Shown here piece after piece: positions 7,682-16,970 of a stretch of DNA of 64,000 nucleotides. Origin of the DNA: Chloroflexota bacterium (GTDB lineage Bacteria > Chloroflexota > Anaerolineae > Aggregatilineales > UBA2796). Each line of letters starts with the position of its first letter. Position 1 is the first letter of the stretch. The translations under genes and the position numbers were made by a program. The notes beneath the pieces were generated by a model. It saw only the letters and a list, made by a program, of their open reading frames with translations, had not been told where the DNA came from and searched no databases. The stretch lies in contig JAJPHV010000052.1 in NCBI GenBank assembly GCA_021325095.1, positions 1 to 64,000 on the forward strand. Reading direction: 5' to 3'.

Positions 7682-9958
7682 TCAGGGTTTGGGGGTTGGG
7701 GTGGCGGTCAGATCGCTGATCGAGAATGTATACAACATCGCACCCGAAGCCACGTACACGCGCTCGCGCTCGACGTACAGGCCCGAAAGGCCGCGAAAGG
7801 CGCTGTCGTCCGCAGCGCGGTAGCGATGCTGGAACGTCCCGCCCAGGGTGATCTCGAATATGGACATGTCCACCGGATCGCTGATGTAGATGGCGGGCAG
7901 CGAGGCGTTGTTGTCCAGGAACATGGCGTTGGCGCTCTTGGGGCCACCGTCCGGCATTCCACTGTACTCAAAGCGCTGTTCCGTGCCCGCGTTGAATTTC
8001 TTGAGGGTGCCGTTGGAAAACAGCACGAACACGTTGCCGTTGGAGTCGATGGCAAGATCGACGGCGGTTTTCAGGTCGGGACGGTATTCCGTGTCGAAGT
8101 ATTCTTCGGGCGGGGTTGGGTAGGCATCCCCTTCCGGGATGTAGCGCCATATCTGGTTCGCATCGGGATCGAGGACGTACAGCCGTCGGTTCCAGGTGGT
8201 CATGGCGTTCGGCCTGCCCCATCGATCTGCGCCAGGGAGCGGCTGCGAGGTTGCCGGGGCAAAGGTGGGCGAGTACGTGACCAGCAGGCCCTGGCTATCC
8301 AGGGCCGCCAGGACATTGGCCCGCTGCACACCGCCCTCGGCCATCCAGGTCATTGCCAGCAGCTTGCGGACAGAGCGCGTCCCAACCGCCTGTCCCTGCT
8401 GCACAACGGGCTGCGTGGCCCGCGTCGCAATCGAGTTCGAGTTCTGATTGAGCGTATCGCGGTAGATGGCGCTGTTGTTCACGTCCATCGTGTACATATC
8501 GACGCCGCCGCGAATGATCGGCCCCATCAGCTTCGTACCCTCGTTGAAACTGCGCAGCGGCGTCACCGTGCGGCGGGTGACTCTGGCATACGTATCCAGG
8601 ACAAACTGCGCCCGCGCCCGGATTCGCGCCAGGGTCGGGTCGCCCGTGCGCCCGCTGTTGGTTTCGACGGTATCCACCCGCTGGAGGACACCCAGCCAGG
8701 CCGTCTTGGCCCGGTCAACGTCGGTGAGCGGGATGGTGGCCGCCTGGTCGGCGGCAATCTCCACCTCGTGCACGGTTTGCTCGAACTGGGTCACGTCCAC
8801 CTGGGACAGACGCAGCGCCACAACAATGAAGACCACCACCACCGGAACCAGGATCGCCAGCGCAGCCGCCATCATAGCCGGGATGCGCGGTGTGTTTTCT
8901 TCCGGTTCCGGCAGCAGCCGATCCAGGACGGCGCTCAGGCCACCGGCAATGACGCTCAGAAAAGAAAACAGTCCCCCGGCGGCGCGTCGCCCGGCGCGGT
9001 TGGCAGTGCGCCCGGTCTCCGCCACGATCTCGCTCACCGGCGGCAGCGGTTCAGCCGTCGCCATCCCTGCCGTACTGCTTCCAGCGATAGCAGGCGCGAC
9101 GTTCGCCACGTTGCCGACGACTCTGGCCCGTTCCGGCGGCGCTTTGTCCGCCTGCATGAGGGGGCTGGCAGAGGGCACGGCGGGCGCGCGGGATGATCGG
9201 GTGATCTTCGCGCCCGGCTCTGGCTTCACTACGGCGGGGTCAGGTGTATCGATGGACACAAATTCGATCACCATCGCCTGAAGTTTGCTGCCACCCAACG
9301 TCTTCAACGGCTCCATCACGGCCTGAACGCCGCTTGCCCCAAGCGCCGCCCGCAGTTGGCCGCGATCCGCCTTCGCCAGCCCGGCATCGGACAGGACCAT
9401 AACGTGGCCCGGCGCAACGTCGTAGTGAGCCAGCTTGATGTCGGGAACCGGGCTGTAGCCCAGCGGCAGGCTGTTCAGGGCGTACTCGTCGCGCAGATCG
9501 TCCGGGAAGGTCAGGAAGCCTTCGCCCTGCCGGAACAGGCACAGGCACGACCCGGCGCGGGCCACGTAAGCCTCGCGGCCCCGGAACACCAGGCAAATCA
9601 TGTTCGCCTCATAGCGCTGCCCGGCGGCCTGGTTGTGTTCGATCAGGTGGCTGTTGACGGCGGCTACGGCTTCGCGCAGCCCGCTGGTGACGCCACCGCT
9701 GCTGCGAAAATACCAATCAGCCGCCAGTCTGGCAAGTTGCTCGTACAAGGAAGCCTGGCCCTGGTTCATGCCCGCAGGCGTCACCAGCGTAAAAAAGGTG
9801 TCCTGCTCGCGGCCTCGCTGTGGCTTTTTGGGAGGAAGCTGGACAAGCGCGCCAGGCGGCTGTGTACTGACGGCACGGCCACCGACCACAAAGACGTGTC
9901 CAACCAGGGCTTCGAGTTCGTCTATCATCCGGCCTACCCATTTGCCTGTGCTGTGCAT
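7682..9958 (-). CDS. Transmembrane protein with degenerate PP2C-like domain and extracellular beta-propeller
   Basis: 758 aa if it starts at the ATG at 9958; an alternative ATG is at 9928, and further upstream the frame stays open to 10039. Residues about 11-225 look like a PP2C-fold domain that has lost its metal ligands: the usual GDSR strand reads AGSC and the usual SDG reads SDAG. A low-complexity Ala/Pro linker follows, then one strong membrane helix (about 358-381), a helical segment, and a repeat-rich C-terminal propeller (about 520-758) with NHL-like strands such as RRLYVLDPDANQIWRY and NGNVFVLFSNGTLKKF. I infer an inside-to-outside scaffold or sensor, not an active phosphatase. Confidence 0.82.
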   Translation of the reverse strand: MHSTGKWVGRMIDELEALVGHVFVVGGRAVSTQPPGALVQLPPKKPQRGREQDTFFTLVTPAGMNQGQASLYEQLARLAADWYFRSSGGVTSGLREAVAAVNSHLIEHNQAAGQRYEANMICLVFRGREAYVARAGSCLCLFRQGEGFLTFPDDLRDEYALNSLPLGYSPVPDIKLAHYDVAPGHVMVLSDAGLAKADRGQLRAALGASGVQAVMEPLKTLGGSKLQAMVIEFVSIDTPDPAVVKPEPGAKITRSSRAPAVPSASPLMQADKAPPERARVVGNVANVAPAIAGSSTAGMATAEPLPPVSEIVAETGRTANRAGRRAAGGLFSFLSVIAGGLSAVLDRLLPEPEENTPRIPAMMAAALAILVPVVVVFIVVALRLSQVDVTQFEQTVHEVEIAADQAATIPLTDVDRAKTAWLGVLQRVDTVETNSGRTGDPTLARIRARAQFVLDTYARVTRRTVTPLRSFNEGTKLMGPIIRGGVDMYTMDVNNSAIYRDTLNQNSNSIATRATQPVVQQGQAVGTRSVRKLLAMTWMAEGGVQRANVLAALDSQGLLVTYSPTFAPATSQPLPGADRWGRPNAMTTWNRRLYVLDPDANQIWRYIPEGDAYPTPPEEYFDTEYRPDLKTAVDLAIDSNGNVFVLFSNGTLKKFNAGTEQRFEYSGMPDGGPKSANAMFLDNNASLPAIYISDPVDMSIFEITLGGTFQHRYRAADDSAFRGLSGLYVERERVYVASGAMLYTFSISDLTATPTPKP

Positions 9959-10024
9959 TGTACCTGATTCGGCCCGGAGTGACCAGCGAGCAGGAACGTT
10001 TATCACAGGCTGCGGATGGTCGGT

Positions 10025-10064
10025 TCCCCCTCTCTGCAAAGCGGAGAGGGGGCAGGGGGTGAGG
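10025..10064. repeat. GC-rich palindromic repeat, copy 3
   Basis: CCCCCTCTC (10026-10034) pairs with GAGAGGGGG (10044-10052), and GGGGGTGAGG closes the unit. It fills the gap between the SH3 gene and the propeller gene on the minus strand. Confidence 0.7.
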
Positions 10065-10073
10065 TCAACCGCC

Positions 10074-11042
10074 TTACGAAACGACGGGTAACGCGGACAG
10101 TCGTCCGCTACTGAGCCGCACGAAGCCAGACGACACCCAACCCACGGTACCGTTGAAATCGACCTTCAGGAAGGTGCGCGCCGCGTTGCGTCCCAGGACG
10201 GGCACTGTCGTGCCGAACGGGATGGACGTGATGATCTCAGCACGGCTGTTCGGTTCTTTGCGGAGCCGCAGCCCATCGACCAGAATGCGCCCGGTGACGC
10301 CTGTTGGCGCACTCGGCGCGATGTTCGCGGGAGTAGTGACGGTCAGGCTGCTCCCGTCGATCCGGGTGGGCTGCACCGGTACACCCGGCAGATAGGTATT
10401 GATGGCCGCTGCCGGAATCCACACCAGGTCATTACCGCCGATGAAGATGGCAACCCATGTCCCGTCGGCATTGCGATAGATAACCTGGTGCTCTGCCCCT
10501 GGCTTGGCCGTCAGGTTCAACTGGCCGCTGTTAGGAGCCTGGAACAGTGCGGTTACACCCGTGATCGTACCCATAATGTTCTTGGGCGGCGCGAAGAGGC
10601 CGTGACGATTGGCATTGTTCGAGGGGGGCAGGCACGGCGCGTCGTAGGTAGCACTGGCGAGTTCAGCGCCCAGGGTGTTCTTGTTGTCGAGTTCGAGGAC
10701 CCGAATTTTGATGGGGTTTTGCGTCGGCGCGCCGTCGGCCACGCCATCGGCATCGTAGGACAGGTTGACCACCAGCGACCCGGCGGTGGTATTCACCTGG
10801 CGCGTGGCGTATTCATCATACAGTTTCTTGCCGGTGGCGTCCGTCACCGAATACCAGAACCGATCCTGGCCGCCGCCGTCGTCGGTAGTACCGGAGACGG
10901 CCACGTCTACCGAGAAGTTGCCGCACCCCGCGTAGAATTGTCCAATCGCTGCGGTGGCCGCGTGCGCAGGGCGCACAGCAGGGAGAAACACGGCAGTCAG
11001 CACCAGAGCGACAACACCTCTGAGCAAAGCACGTTTTGTCAC
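10074..11042 (-). CDS. Secreted bacterial SH3-domain protein
   Basis: 322 aa. Residues 1-28 are a signal peptide ending AHA; the remainder is extracytoplasmic. An SH3b-type domain is at about 249-312, with the typical DGLRLRKEPNSRAEIITSIPFGTTVPVLGR start and GTVGWVSSGFVRL end. Such domains bind wall peptides or serve as protein-protein modules. The GTG start is strongly supported by AGGAGG six nt upstream. A second, more degenerate repeat of the same kind may lie at about 160-215 (LTAKPGAEHQVIYRNADGTWVAIFIGG). Confidence 0.88.
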   Translation of the reverse strand: MTKRALLRGVVALVLTAVFLPAVRPAHAATAAIGQFYAGCGNFSVDVAVSGTTDDGGGQDRFWYSVTDATGKKLYDEYATRQVNTTAGSLVVNLSYDADGVADGAPTQNPIKIRVLELDNKNTLGAELASATYDAPCLPPSNNANRHGLFAPPKNIMGTITGVTALFQAPNSGQLNLTAKPGAEHQVIYRNADGTWVAIFIGGNDLVWIPAAAINTYLPGVPVQPTRIDGSSLTVTTPANIAPSAPTGVTGRILVDGLRLRKEPNSRAEIITSIPFGTTVPVLGRNAARTFLKVDFNGTVGWVSSGFVRLSSGRLSALPVVS

Positions 11043-11115
11043 AATCGACCTCCTGTAAACACTTCCAACTATTTGCTTGACCGCCAGGATTCACCAAAGG
11101 TAACGCCGGGCCTTA

Positions 11116-11727
11116 TCACAGGGTGGTAGCGGGCTTGTACGGCCTGATCAGTTCCTCAATTTCCTGAAACACCTGCTTGCGGTCAGCGTCGCCCAGGTTG
11201 GCGTCGGTCAGCTTCCGCGTAAGGTAATCATACTGCGCCTTGACGTGCGGTGGCAGGTGATCCAGCCAGGCAAACTCCGCTCTGGCGCTTGCCGCGTAAG
11301 ATTTGCCCTGCTCCATGTAGCCTTTCAGTTCGTCCTGCCCCAACAGCGTAATATCTTTGCCTTCACGGAAGATCAGGTACGCGCCCCAACCAATCGATTC
11401 GGTCACGCCGAATGTCAACACGGCATTGCTGACCGTTCCGACGCCCGGAATGAGACTGAAGGCGGTCTTCAGCAGGCTTGCGCCGAGTGTCATCCCCAGG
11501 ATTTGCCCGGCCAGCCCCAGCACCGCGCCCGTCTGGAAACTGTAGTGATACAGGTCGCCCACTGCGATCACCATCGCCGCCGTGATGCCCGTCAGCACCA
11601 CGTTGCCCACTGCCATCGGCCCGATGATCGGCAGATTGGCGGCTGCGCCTGCAACGATGGCGGCTGCCGTCGAACTGGTGTGGATAATAAGGTGCGCCGA
11701 AAGTAGCTTGTCCTCGTCCGGATTCAT
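11116..11727 (-). CDS. Small membrane protein resembling the DUF697/YcjF group
   Basis: 203 aa. The N-terminal two-thirds are hydrophobic with glycine-rich helices (about 15-135), including NLPIIGPMAVGN and SLIPGVGTVSN motifs. Paired LPxxGP and IPGVGxxxN segments are typical of DUF697-like proteins. The C-terminal 60 residues are polar and helical. No catalytic motif is visible and the role is unknown. It is followed on the minus strand by the SH3 protein, with a 73-bp gap. Confidence 0.75.
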   Translation of the reverse strand: MNPDEDKLLSAHLIIHTSSTAAAIVAGAAANLPIIGPMAVGNVVLTGITAAMVIAVGDLYHYSFQTGAVLGLAGQILGMTLGASLLKTAFSLIPGVGTVSNAVLTFGVTESIGWGAYLIFREGKDITLLGQDELKGYMEQGKSYAASARAEFAWLDHLPPHVKAQYDYLTRKLTDANLGDADRKQVFQEIEELIRPYKPATTL

Positions 11728-12016
11728 GGTTCAAACCCTCAATGTCATTCAGCAGCCAGAGATTATGCGAGATGAGGACGAGTCTCGCAACTGTCGTGCA
11801 CGCTGGCTCACTCTCCAGCCCTCTCAACCAGAACCGGGGATTACCGAATCGACTCAGACGTGTCTGGTTCCCCTTCTTTGCTTACTTCACACTCCGACAC
11901 TCGACGTTGACCTCACCCGCTGCCCCTTCTCCAACTGGCGAGGGGGCAGCGGTGGGCCAGAACTCCTCTCTCTACGCTCTGGAGAGGGGTTGGGGGGTGA
12001 GGCATAAGCTACCTGA
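11728..12016. other. Intergenic region with a double palindromic repeat
   Basis: No gene is seen. The right half (11911-12002) is a composite repeat; the left part may hold the promoter of the leftward DUF697-like gene, but I could not choose one. Confidence 0.45.
11911..12002. repeat. GC-rich palindromic repeat, copy 4 (tandem double form)
   Basis: It starts CCTCACCCGCTGCCCCTTCTCC and ends GGAGAGGGGTTGGGGGGTGAGG, with an internal GGGGGCAGCGG...CTCCTCTC junction. Two CCTC/GAGG stem-loops are therefore joined head to tail. The same double layout recurs at 44083 and 47082. Confidence 0.72.
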
Positions 12017-12736
12017 TTAAGGGTTATATATCCGGCGTCGTACCCCGGTAGGAGTCTGCCCCCGGCCCCGGAAAGGCAGGATCAGGAGCAGCCCGGCGAT
12101 AAACCCGCCGATGTGTGCCCAGAATCCGATATTGCTCTGCGCTGCCCCCGGCGTTAATGCGGTGATCCCCGCGAAAAACTGTTCCAGGAACCAGACACCA
12201 AGCAGCACAAAGGCGGACACCCGGCCCGTTCCCACCGGCGTCAGGACGGTGACAGCGCGCGATGGGTACATCACAATGTACGCGCCCAGTACGCCTGCAA
12301 TCGCGCCACTGGCCCCGATGCCCGGTTCGTTGGCCGCGCCGAACATTCTGGCGAGGACAAAAGTCTGCACCAAGCCGGCCACAATGCCGCAGACGAGATA
12401 GAACAGCAGAAATAAGGGCGATCCCAGTGTGCTCTCAATGTCATCCCCGAATACGTAAAGAAATAGCATGTTGCCGATGATGTGCAGCCACCCCGCGTGC
12501 AAGAACTGGGACGTCACCAGAGTCAGCAGGGCGTGCAGTGAACCGGCTGCTGCCGGATGCGTCACTGCATTGCTGATATCGCGCGGGACTGCGCCCCATA
12601 CCTGAAAGAAGTGTTCGAGTTGCGGCGCTGAGAGTGAGATTTCGTACAGAAAGACCAGAACATTGACGGCAATCAGGGCATAGGTCATGATGGGAAAGCG
12701 GCGGTTAGGTGCATCACTGTCGCCTATCGGAAACAT
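12017..12736 (-). CDS. Rhomboid-family intramembrane serine protease
   Basis: 239 aa, about six to seven membrane helices. The catalytic serine lies in GASG (Ser143) and the partner histidine in WAHIGGF (His208). HIIGN (His85, Asn89) provides the oxyanion-hole residues. The first helix is preceded by the common RRFPIMTYALIAVNV pattern. I choose the ATG at 12736 because a full AAGGAGG lies just upstream; an upstream in-frame ATG at 12790 has no such signal. Substrates cannot be predicted. Confidence 0.93.
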   Translation of the reverse strand: MFPIGDSDAPNRRFPIMTYALIAVNVLVFLYEISLSAPQLEHFFQVWGAVPRDISNAVTHPAAAGSLHALLTLVTSQFLHAGWLHIIGNMLFLYVFGDDIESTLGSPLFLLFYLVCGIVAGLVQTFVLARMFGAANEPGIGASGAIAGVLGAYIVMYPSRAVTVLTPVGTGRVSAFVLLGVWFLEQFFAGITALTPGAAQSNIGFWAHIGGFIAGLLLILPFRGRGQTPTGVRRRIYNP

Positions 12737-13025
12737 GATCGCCTCCTTGAGCACTGCCTGCTTTGCGCGGTGCAGTATATGACGGTGCAATGTGCACGCA
12801 ATGACCGCGCATGGCCGAACGGCACTCAGCAGTTCCCCTCAACGAGACCGCATCCAACTGAGCGACAGATGAACTCAGCCTGAAAAATTGGTGCGAATTC
12901 CGGCCAATCGAGGGTGGATCGCCTCAAACAGCGGGTGCGTTCTCCGGCGCGAACGGCGATCCACGACGGCCTTTTACGTTGCCCGCGAGCTGGCACGCAG
13001 CGGCAGGTACGAGTGGGTTGTTGTG
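12737..13025. other. Intergenic region, no gene seen
   Basis: Contains the rhomboid ribosome-binding site at its left end and no other recognised element. A weak open frame on the minus strand (about 12826-13050) has an Arg/Cys-rich composition unlike a real protein here. Confidence 0.4.
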
Positions 13026-14048
13026 TCAGGCGATCTCTTCCACGTTCCACACTTCTTCGCCCTGTGCGCCCCCAAAGCGGGTCGGGATCACGCAGGTTTC
13101 GTAGCCCTCATCTTCCAGCCAGCGCACCAGGGCTGGCGTATAGCCGTGCGAAACCCATACTCGCTCCGCGCCGGTAGCGGAAATAGCCTTGAGCAATCCG
13201 GGCCAGTCGGCATGGTCGGACAGGACAAAACCGCAATCAAACTCGTGGCGGCGTGTGCTCCGAGCGCGCATCCAGCCAGAGGCGAAGCCCGTTGAGAATG
13301 GGCCAAACTTATCCGTCCAGGGTGTGCCCACAACGGAGGGCGGGGCAATGATGAGCGCCCGGCTCCAATCCGCATCGTTGGCATCACTCACGTAGGTGGT
13401 ACCCGGCAGGGGCACGCCGCTTTCTCGATAAGTACGGTTGATCTTTTCGACGGTTCCATGCGTGTAGATCGGGCCAATGCCTGGGTCAATGCCCATCAGC
13501 AGGCGCTGCGCTTTGCCGAGCGCATAGCCGAGCAGCAGGCTGGCTTTGCCGGCTGCCTGGTTGTCGCGCCACCAGGCGTTGATCGTCTTGAAGACCCCTG
13601 ACTGGCGCGGCCAGCGGTACACCGGGCGGCCAAAGGTCGATTCGGTCACGAAGGTGTGGCAGCGCACCGGCTCGAAGGGCGTACAGGTCGGGTCGCTGTC
13701 CAGTTTGTAATCGCCCGAAACGACCCACACTTCGCCACGATGCTCAATGCGCACCTGGGCCGCGCCCCGGATGTGCCCGGAAGGATGCAGCGACACTCTG
13801 ACGCTGTTGAAGTAGATTGCCTCGCCGTAAGGCAGCGTTTCGAGTGGGGCATCGTAGCCAAGCCGCGCCCGAAGAATGTGCTCGCCTTCGCGGGAGCTGA
13901 GATAACACCCACAGCCCCAACACACGTGATCGGCGTGCGCGTGCGTAATAACAGCGCGCGCGACTGGCCGCCAGGGGTCCACGTAGAAATCACCGGGCGC
14001 ACAATACAGACCATTCTCGGTTAACTCGATCAGGGTATTCGTGCTCAT
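13026..14048 (-). CDS. Metallo-beta-lactamase-fold DNA exonuclease, ligase-associated type
   Basis: 340 aa, about the length of the ligase-associated DNA exonuclease family. The N-terminus ENGLYCAPGDFYVDPWRP leads into the metal-binding HAHADH motif (residues 36-41). Further ligands are expected in HPSGHIRGA, SGDYK and the C-terminal SDHAD and VSHGY segments. These proteins usually sit beside an ATP-dependent DNA ligase, an Lhr-like helicase and a phosphoesterase in a repair cassette. None is adjacent here, so this copy stands alone. The frame is open far upstream to 14912, but that part is the antisense of the acetamidase gene; the ATG at 14048 gives the correct family start. Confidence 0.9.
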   Translation of the reverse strand: MSTNTLIELTENGLYCAPGDFYVDPWRPVARAVITHAHADHVCWGCGCYLSSREGEHILRARLGYDAPLETLPYGEAIYFNSVRVSLHPSGHIRGAAQVRIEHRGEVWVVSGDYKLDSDPTCTPFEPVRCHTFVTESTFGRPVYRWPRQSGVFKTINAWWRDNQAAGKASLLLGYALGKAQRLLMGIDPGIGPIYTHGTVEKINRTYRESGVPLPGTTYVSDANDADWSRALIIAPPSVVGTPWTDKFGPFSTGFASGWMRARSTRRHEFDCGFVLSDHADWPGLLKAISATGAERVWVSHGYTPALVRWLEDEGYETCVIPTRFGGAQGEEVWNVEEIA

Positions 14049-14264
14049 GAGGACAATCCTGGAACCCAACAACTCTTCGACTGGATTTGTCTGAGACGAA
14101 GCGATGATATAGGCTTGCGTGGTGTAATGGCAGTTCGATGATGGCGATGGTGTACCGGAGCCAGATTGGAACGCATTTAATCTAACCTGGCAACCATCTT
14201 CTACAATCTCAACTGCAATCTCAACGAAAAATCGAGCCTCAACCAGGGAGAATAGACCACGTCG

Positions 14265-15182
14265 ATGAGCACTCACCACTTTGAACCCACCCATTATCAC
14301 ATGACACTTGGCTCGCATGAACCCGTGCTGCACATTGCGGATGGGGACACGGTGATCACGACCACCGTTGATGCTTTCGGGAAGGACGCACGCGATCAGC
14401 AAGTCACGGAGCGTGGCAACCCCCAGACCGGCCCGTTTTTTGTGGCAGGCGCAGAGCCGGGCGATGTGCTGGCCGTGCACCTGGATCGGCTGATGCCCAA
14501 CCGAAGGATCGGGTACAGCGCTACTGTGGTCGCCCCCAGTGTGGTCGATCCGGAATACGTGGCTGAACTGCCAAAAAAAGAGATGGTCGAGTGGCAGGTT
14601 GACACGGTTCAGAGAACGGCCACGCTGATCAAGCCTGACAGCCGCCTGGGGAAGCTGACCGTGCCGCTTGCGCCGATGCTCGGCTGCTTCGGCGTCGCCC
14701 CGGCGCGTGGGCAGGCCATCTCGACGGCAACCTCCGGCGAACATGGCGGCAACATGGATTACCGGGGCTTTGTGGCGGGTGTCACCGTTTATTTCCCAGT
14801 GTTCGTGCCGGGCGCGCTGTTCTTCCTGGGCGACGGCCACGCGGTGCAGGGCGACGGCGAGATCGTGGGGACGGGCATCGAAATCTCCTTTGACGCCCAG
14901 TTCACCGTCCACGTGTTGAAGAACCGGACGAACCGCTGGCCGCGCGGCGAGAACGAGGACGACGTGTTCACCGTTGGCAACGCGCGCCCGCTCGATCAGG
15001 CGCTACAGCACGCGACGACGGAGATGCTGCGCCTGCTGCAAGATGACTACGGCCTGGACAGCCTGAGCGCCAATCTGCTGATCGGGCAGTGCGTCCGGTA
15101 CGAGGTGGGCAACGTCTTCGACCCGGCCTACACGATGGTCTGCAAACTGTCGAAGCGGCTGCTTGAGGGCCTCCGGCGTTGA
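14265..15182 (+). CDS. Acetamidase/formamidase family amidohydrolase
   Basis: 305 aa, FmdA/AmdA family, which hydrolyse short amides to ammonia and carboxylate in the cytoplasm. Conserved features are a GNPQTGPFFVAGAEPGDVL segment (about 46-65), the GVAPARG strand, SGEHGGNMDYRG (about 160-171) and the FLGDGHAVQGDGE metal-site region (about 187-199). A GGGAG-like signal lies about 14 nt before the ATG. It is divergent from the exonuclease, and the 216-bp gap contains no evident operator. No amide transporter or regulator is adjacent. Confidence 0.92.
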   Translation: MSTHHFEPTHYHMTLGSHEPVLHIADGDTVITTTVDAFGKDARDQQVTERGNPQTGPFFVAGAEPGDVLAVHLDRLMPNRRIGYSATVVAPSVVDPEYVAELPKKEMVEWQVDTVQRTATLIKPDSRLGKLTVPLAPMLGCFGVAPARGQAISTATSGEHGGNMDYRGFVAGVTVYFPVFVPGALFFLGDGHAVQGDGEIVGTGIEISFDAQFTVHVLKNRTNRWPRGENEDDVFTVGNARPLDQALQHATTEMLRLLQDDYGLDSLSANLLIGQCVRYEVGNVFDPAYTMVCKLSKRLLEGLRR

Positions 15183-16970
15183 TCAGCCGCCCGTGATGGG
15201 CGGTTTGAAAGTGCCGCTCGCCACCTGATCGCGCATCTGCGCGGCCAGGGCAAAGTTCGGGTTGAACTTCAAGACGCGGTTGAAGTCCTCGATAGCCTGC
15301 GCGGATTTGCCCTGCGCGGCGGCGACCATGCCCCGCCAGTAGTAAGTCTCCTCGACGTAGGTCGTGGTTTTGAGCGAGGCATTCACCAGCGCCAGGACAC
15401 TGGCGTAATTGCCCACGTGGTAGTACGCCTCGAACGGGCCGAACTGATACCACAACATGCGGAACGGCAGCCCCCCACCAACCCTTGAGGCCCGGTCAAA
15501 GGCGACGGTAGCCTGGGCATACTGGCCCAGCAGCGTGTAATTGCTGCCCATGTTGAACCAGGCATACTGGTTGTTGGGGTTCGCCGCCGCTTCGCGGCGG
15601 GCAGTGTCGAGCGCGTGCTGCACGTTGTAGACCAGATCGGTGTCGTCGCCCAGGATGTTCAGCACTTCGTTTTCTCGTTCCAGTGGGAAGATGACGATGT
15701 AGACCCGGTTAAACTGCTGCCAGCGCCGATCCAGGTCGTCATACTTCTCCGGGACGCCCGCGCTGTCCGGCCCGTCGCCCAGGAAAGTATCCAGCCCATA
15801 CAGAACACCTTTGCCGTCGTCGTAGCCGATAACCGTCAGGTAGTGGCCCATCCATCCCTCTTCAGGCAGGCTGAAGCCGGTTTCCAGGATGACCGAGAAC
15901 TGCTGCGACACCAGCCGCTTGATCAGGGCCAGGTCGCCGCCGACACGGGTCAGCGCCCCAATCCCGCCCTTGACCTTCGTCTCCTTGCTGATCAGGCTGA
16001 CGTAAGTCACGATTTCGGAAGGGCTGACGTTCTTGTCCTCTTTGTTGGGTTTCAAGTAAGCCGCCGCCTTCGCCTGGTCGCCCGGCCAGCCGAAGGGTTC
16101 CAGCGCCTGAGTCAAGTTGGCCGGGCCGCAGTTGTTCCACGTTTGCGGAATCCACTTGTAGCCACTGGCATGATAGCTGACCGGCAGGGTAGGCAGCGGC
16201 GTACTGGTCGGTGTGCTGCTCGGCGTGCTGCTTGGCGCGACTGTCGGAACGTGCGTATTGGTGGGCGGCGCGGCAGCGGATGGCGTTGTCGATGCGGTAG
16301 GCGACGCCGTCGCCATCGAGGTCGGCGTTACGGTTGGGGTCATGGAGTGAGTCGCGGTCTGCGTCGCTGTTGCCGTTGCCGTCGAGGTGTCGGTTGGCAG
16401 CGGTGTCGCACTCGCTGTCGATGACACTGAACTCGTTTCCACGCTTCTCAGTGCCGTTGCGTTTGGCACAGTGGCTGTCAGAGTGGAACTTGGTGTCATG
16501 GTTCGAGTCAGGGTAGCCGTTGCTGTAGCCGTTGAGGTCGGCGATGCGGTTGGGCTGGCTGTGGCAGAGGCAGTGGGCGTCGCGCTGGCTGTCGCCGTTG
16601 CAGTGGGTGGCAGCAGCGTCGCTGTTGAGCTGGGAAGTGCGGCGATGGCCGTTGGCGAGACCGGAATCGCCGGGATGCTGGTAGGGCTGGCGAGCGGCGT
16701 CAGCAGCAAGGTATAGGCGTCATCCTCGGTCACGGCCAGCGTCGGCAGCGACTGGAAGGGCGGCGTGGGCCGGAATTGCCAGTCGGCCATGAACGGGAAG
16801 CGCCGCACCAGCCGGAATTGCCAGTCTTCGTCCAGCGTCCGGAACAGGGCTGGCAGCGCGATGATCGCTACCACTCCGACGATGCAGAGCGCCAGCGAGC
16901 CGCTCCCCAAACAACCGCGTCTCGTCAGCCGTGAGCGCCTGCCCTTCGGCCGTTGTGCTCGTTCCGCCAT
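15183..16970 (-). CDS. Membrane-anchored C39-like peptidase with Thr/Ser/Ala-rich stalk and TPR domain
   Basis: 595 aa. A membrane helix (about 25-45) leads to a long Thr/Ser/Ala/Pro low-complexity stalk (about 85-255) and a Peptidase_C39_2-type domain (about 270-420). Its cysteine is in NNCGPANL (about residue 280) and its histidine in GHYLTVIGYDDG (about 374). C-terminal TPR repeats (about 445-590) include NPNNQYAWFNMGSNYTLLGQYAQA and KSAQAIEDFNRVLKFNPNFA. I infer a surface cysteine peptidase or peptide-binding protein. GGAGAG precedes the ATG at 16970. The stalk is encoded by imprecise short repeats prone to length change. Confidence 0.88.
   Translation of the reverse strand: MAERAQRPKGRRSRLTRRGCLGSGSLALCIVGVVAIIALPALFRTLDEDWQFRLVRRFPFMADWQFRPTPPFQSLPTLAVTEDDAYTLLLTPLASPTSIPAIPVSPTAIAALPSSTATLLPPTATATASATPTASATASPTASPTSTATATATLTRTMTPSSTLTATVPNATALRSVETSSVSSTASATPLPTDTSTATATATQTATHSMTPTVTPTSMATASPTASTTPSAAAPPTNTHVPTVAPSSTPSSTPTSTPLPTLPVSYHASGYKWIPQTWNNCGPANLTQALEPFGWPGDQAKAAAYLKPNKEDKNVSPSEIVTYVSLISKETKVKGGIGALTRVGGDLALIKRLVSQQFSVILETGFSLPEEGWMGHYLTVIGYDDGKGVLYGLDTFLGDGPDSAGVPEKYDDLDRRWQQFNRVYIVIFPLERENEVLNILGDDTDLVYNVQHALDTARREAAANPNNQYAWFNMGSNYTLLGQYAQATVAFDRASRVGGGLPFRMLWYQFGPFEAYYHVGNYASVLALVNASLKTTTYVEETYYWRGMVAAAQGKSAQAIEDFNRVLKFNPNFALAAQMRDQVASGTFKPPITGG
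16190..16700 (-). repeat. Degenerate hexamer-like repeat tract encoding the Thr/Ser stalk
   Basis: Repeated GTCGCTGTTGCC-like units in the forward direction give a stalk of alternating TAT/SAT/PTA triplets. It is imperfect, but a likely place for slippage and length differences between strains. Confidence 0.6.

Noticed and set aside
7610-9196. Plus-strand open frame of 528 codons
   Set aside because: Antisense of the pseudo-PP2C/propeller gene; His/Arg/Gly-rich composition with no domain.
12737-13025. tRNA or small RNA in the rhomboid/exonuclease gap
   Set aside because: No cloverleaf, no T-loop GTTCGA sequence and no terminator with a T-run.
14049-14912. N-terminal extension of the exonuclease reading frame
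   Set aside because: Antisense to the acetamidase gene and absent from the exonuclease family; start moved to 14048.
15615-16424. Plus-strand open frame with Arg/Gly-rich tail
   Set aside because: Antisense of the C39-like protein; the Arg-Gly run is the reverse reading of the Thr/Ser stalk.
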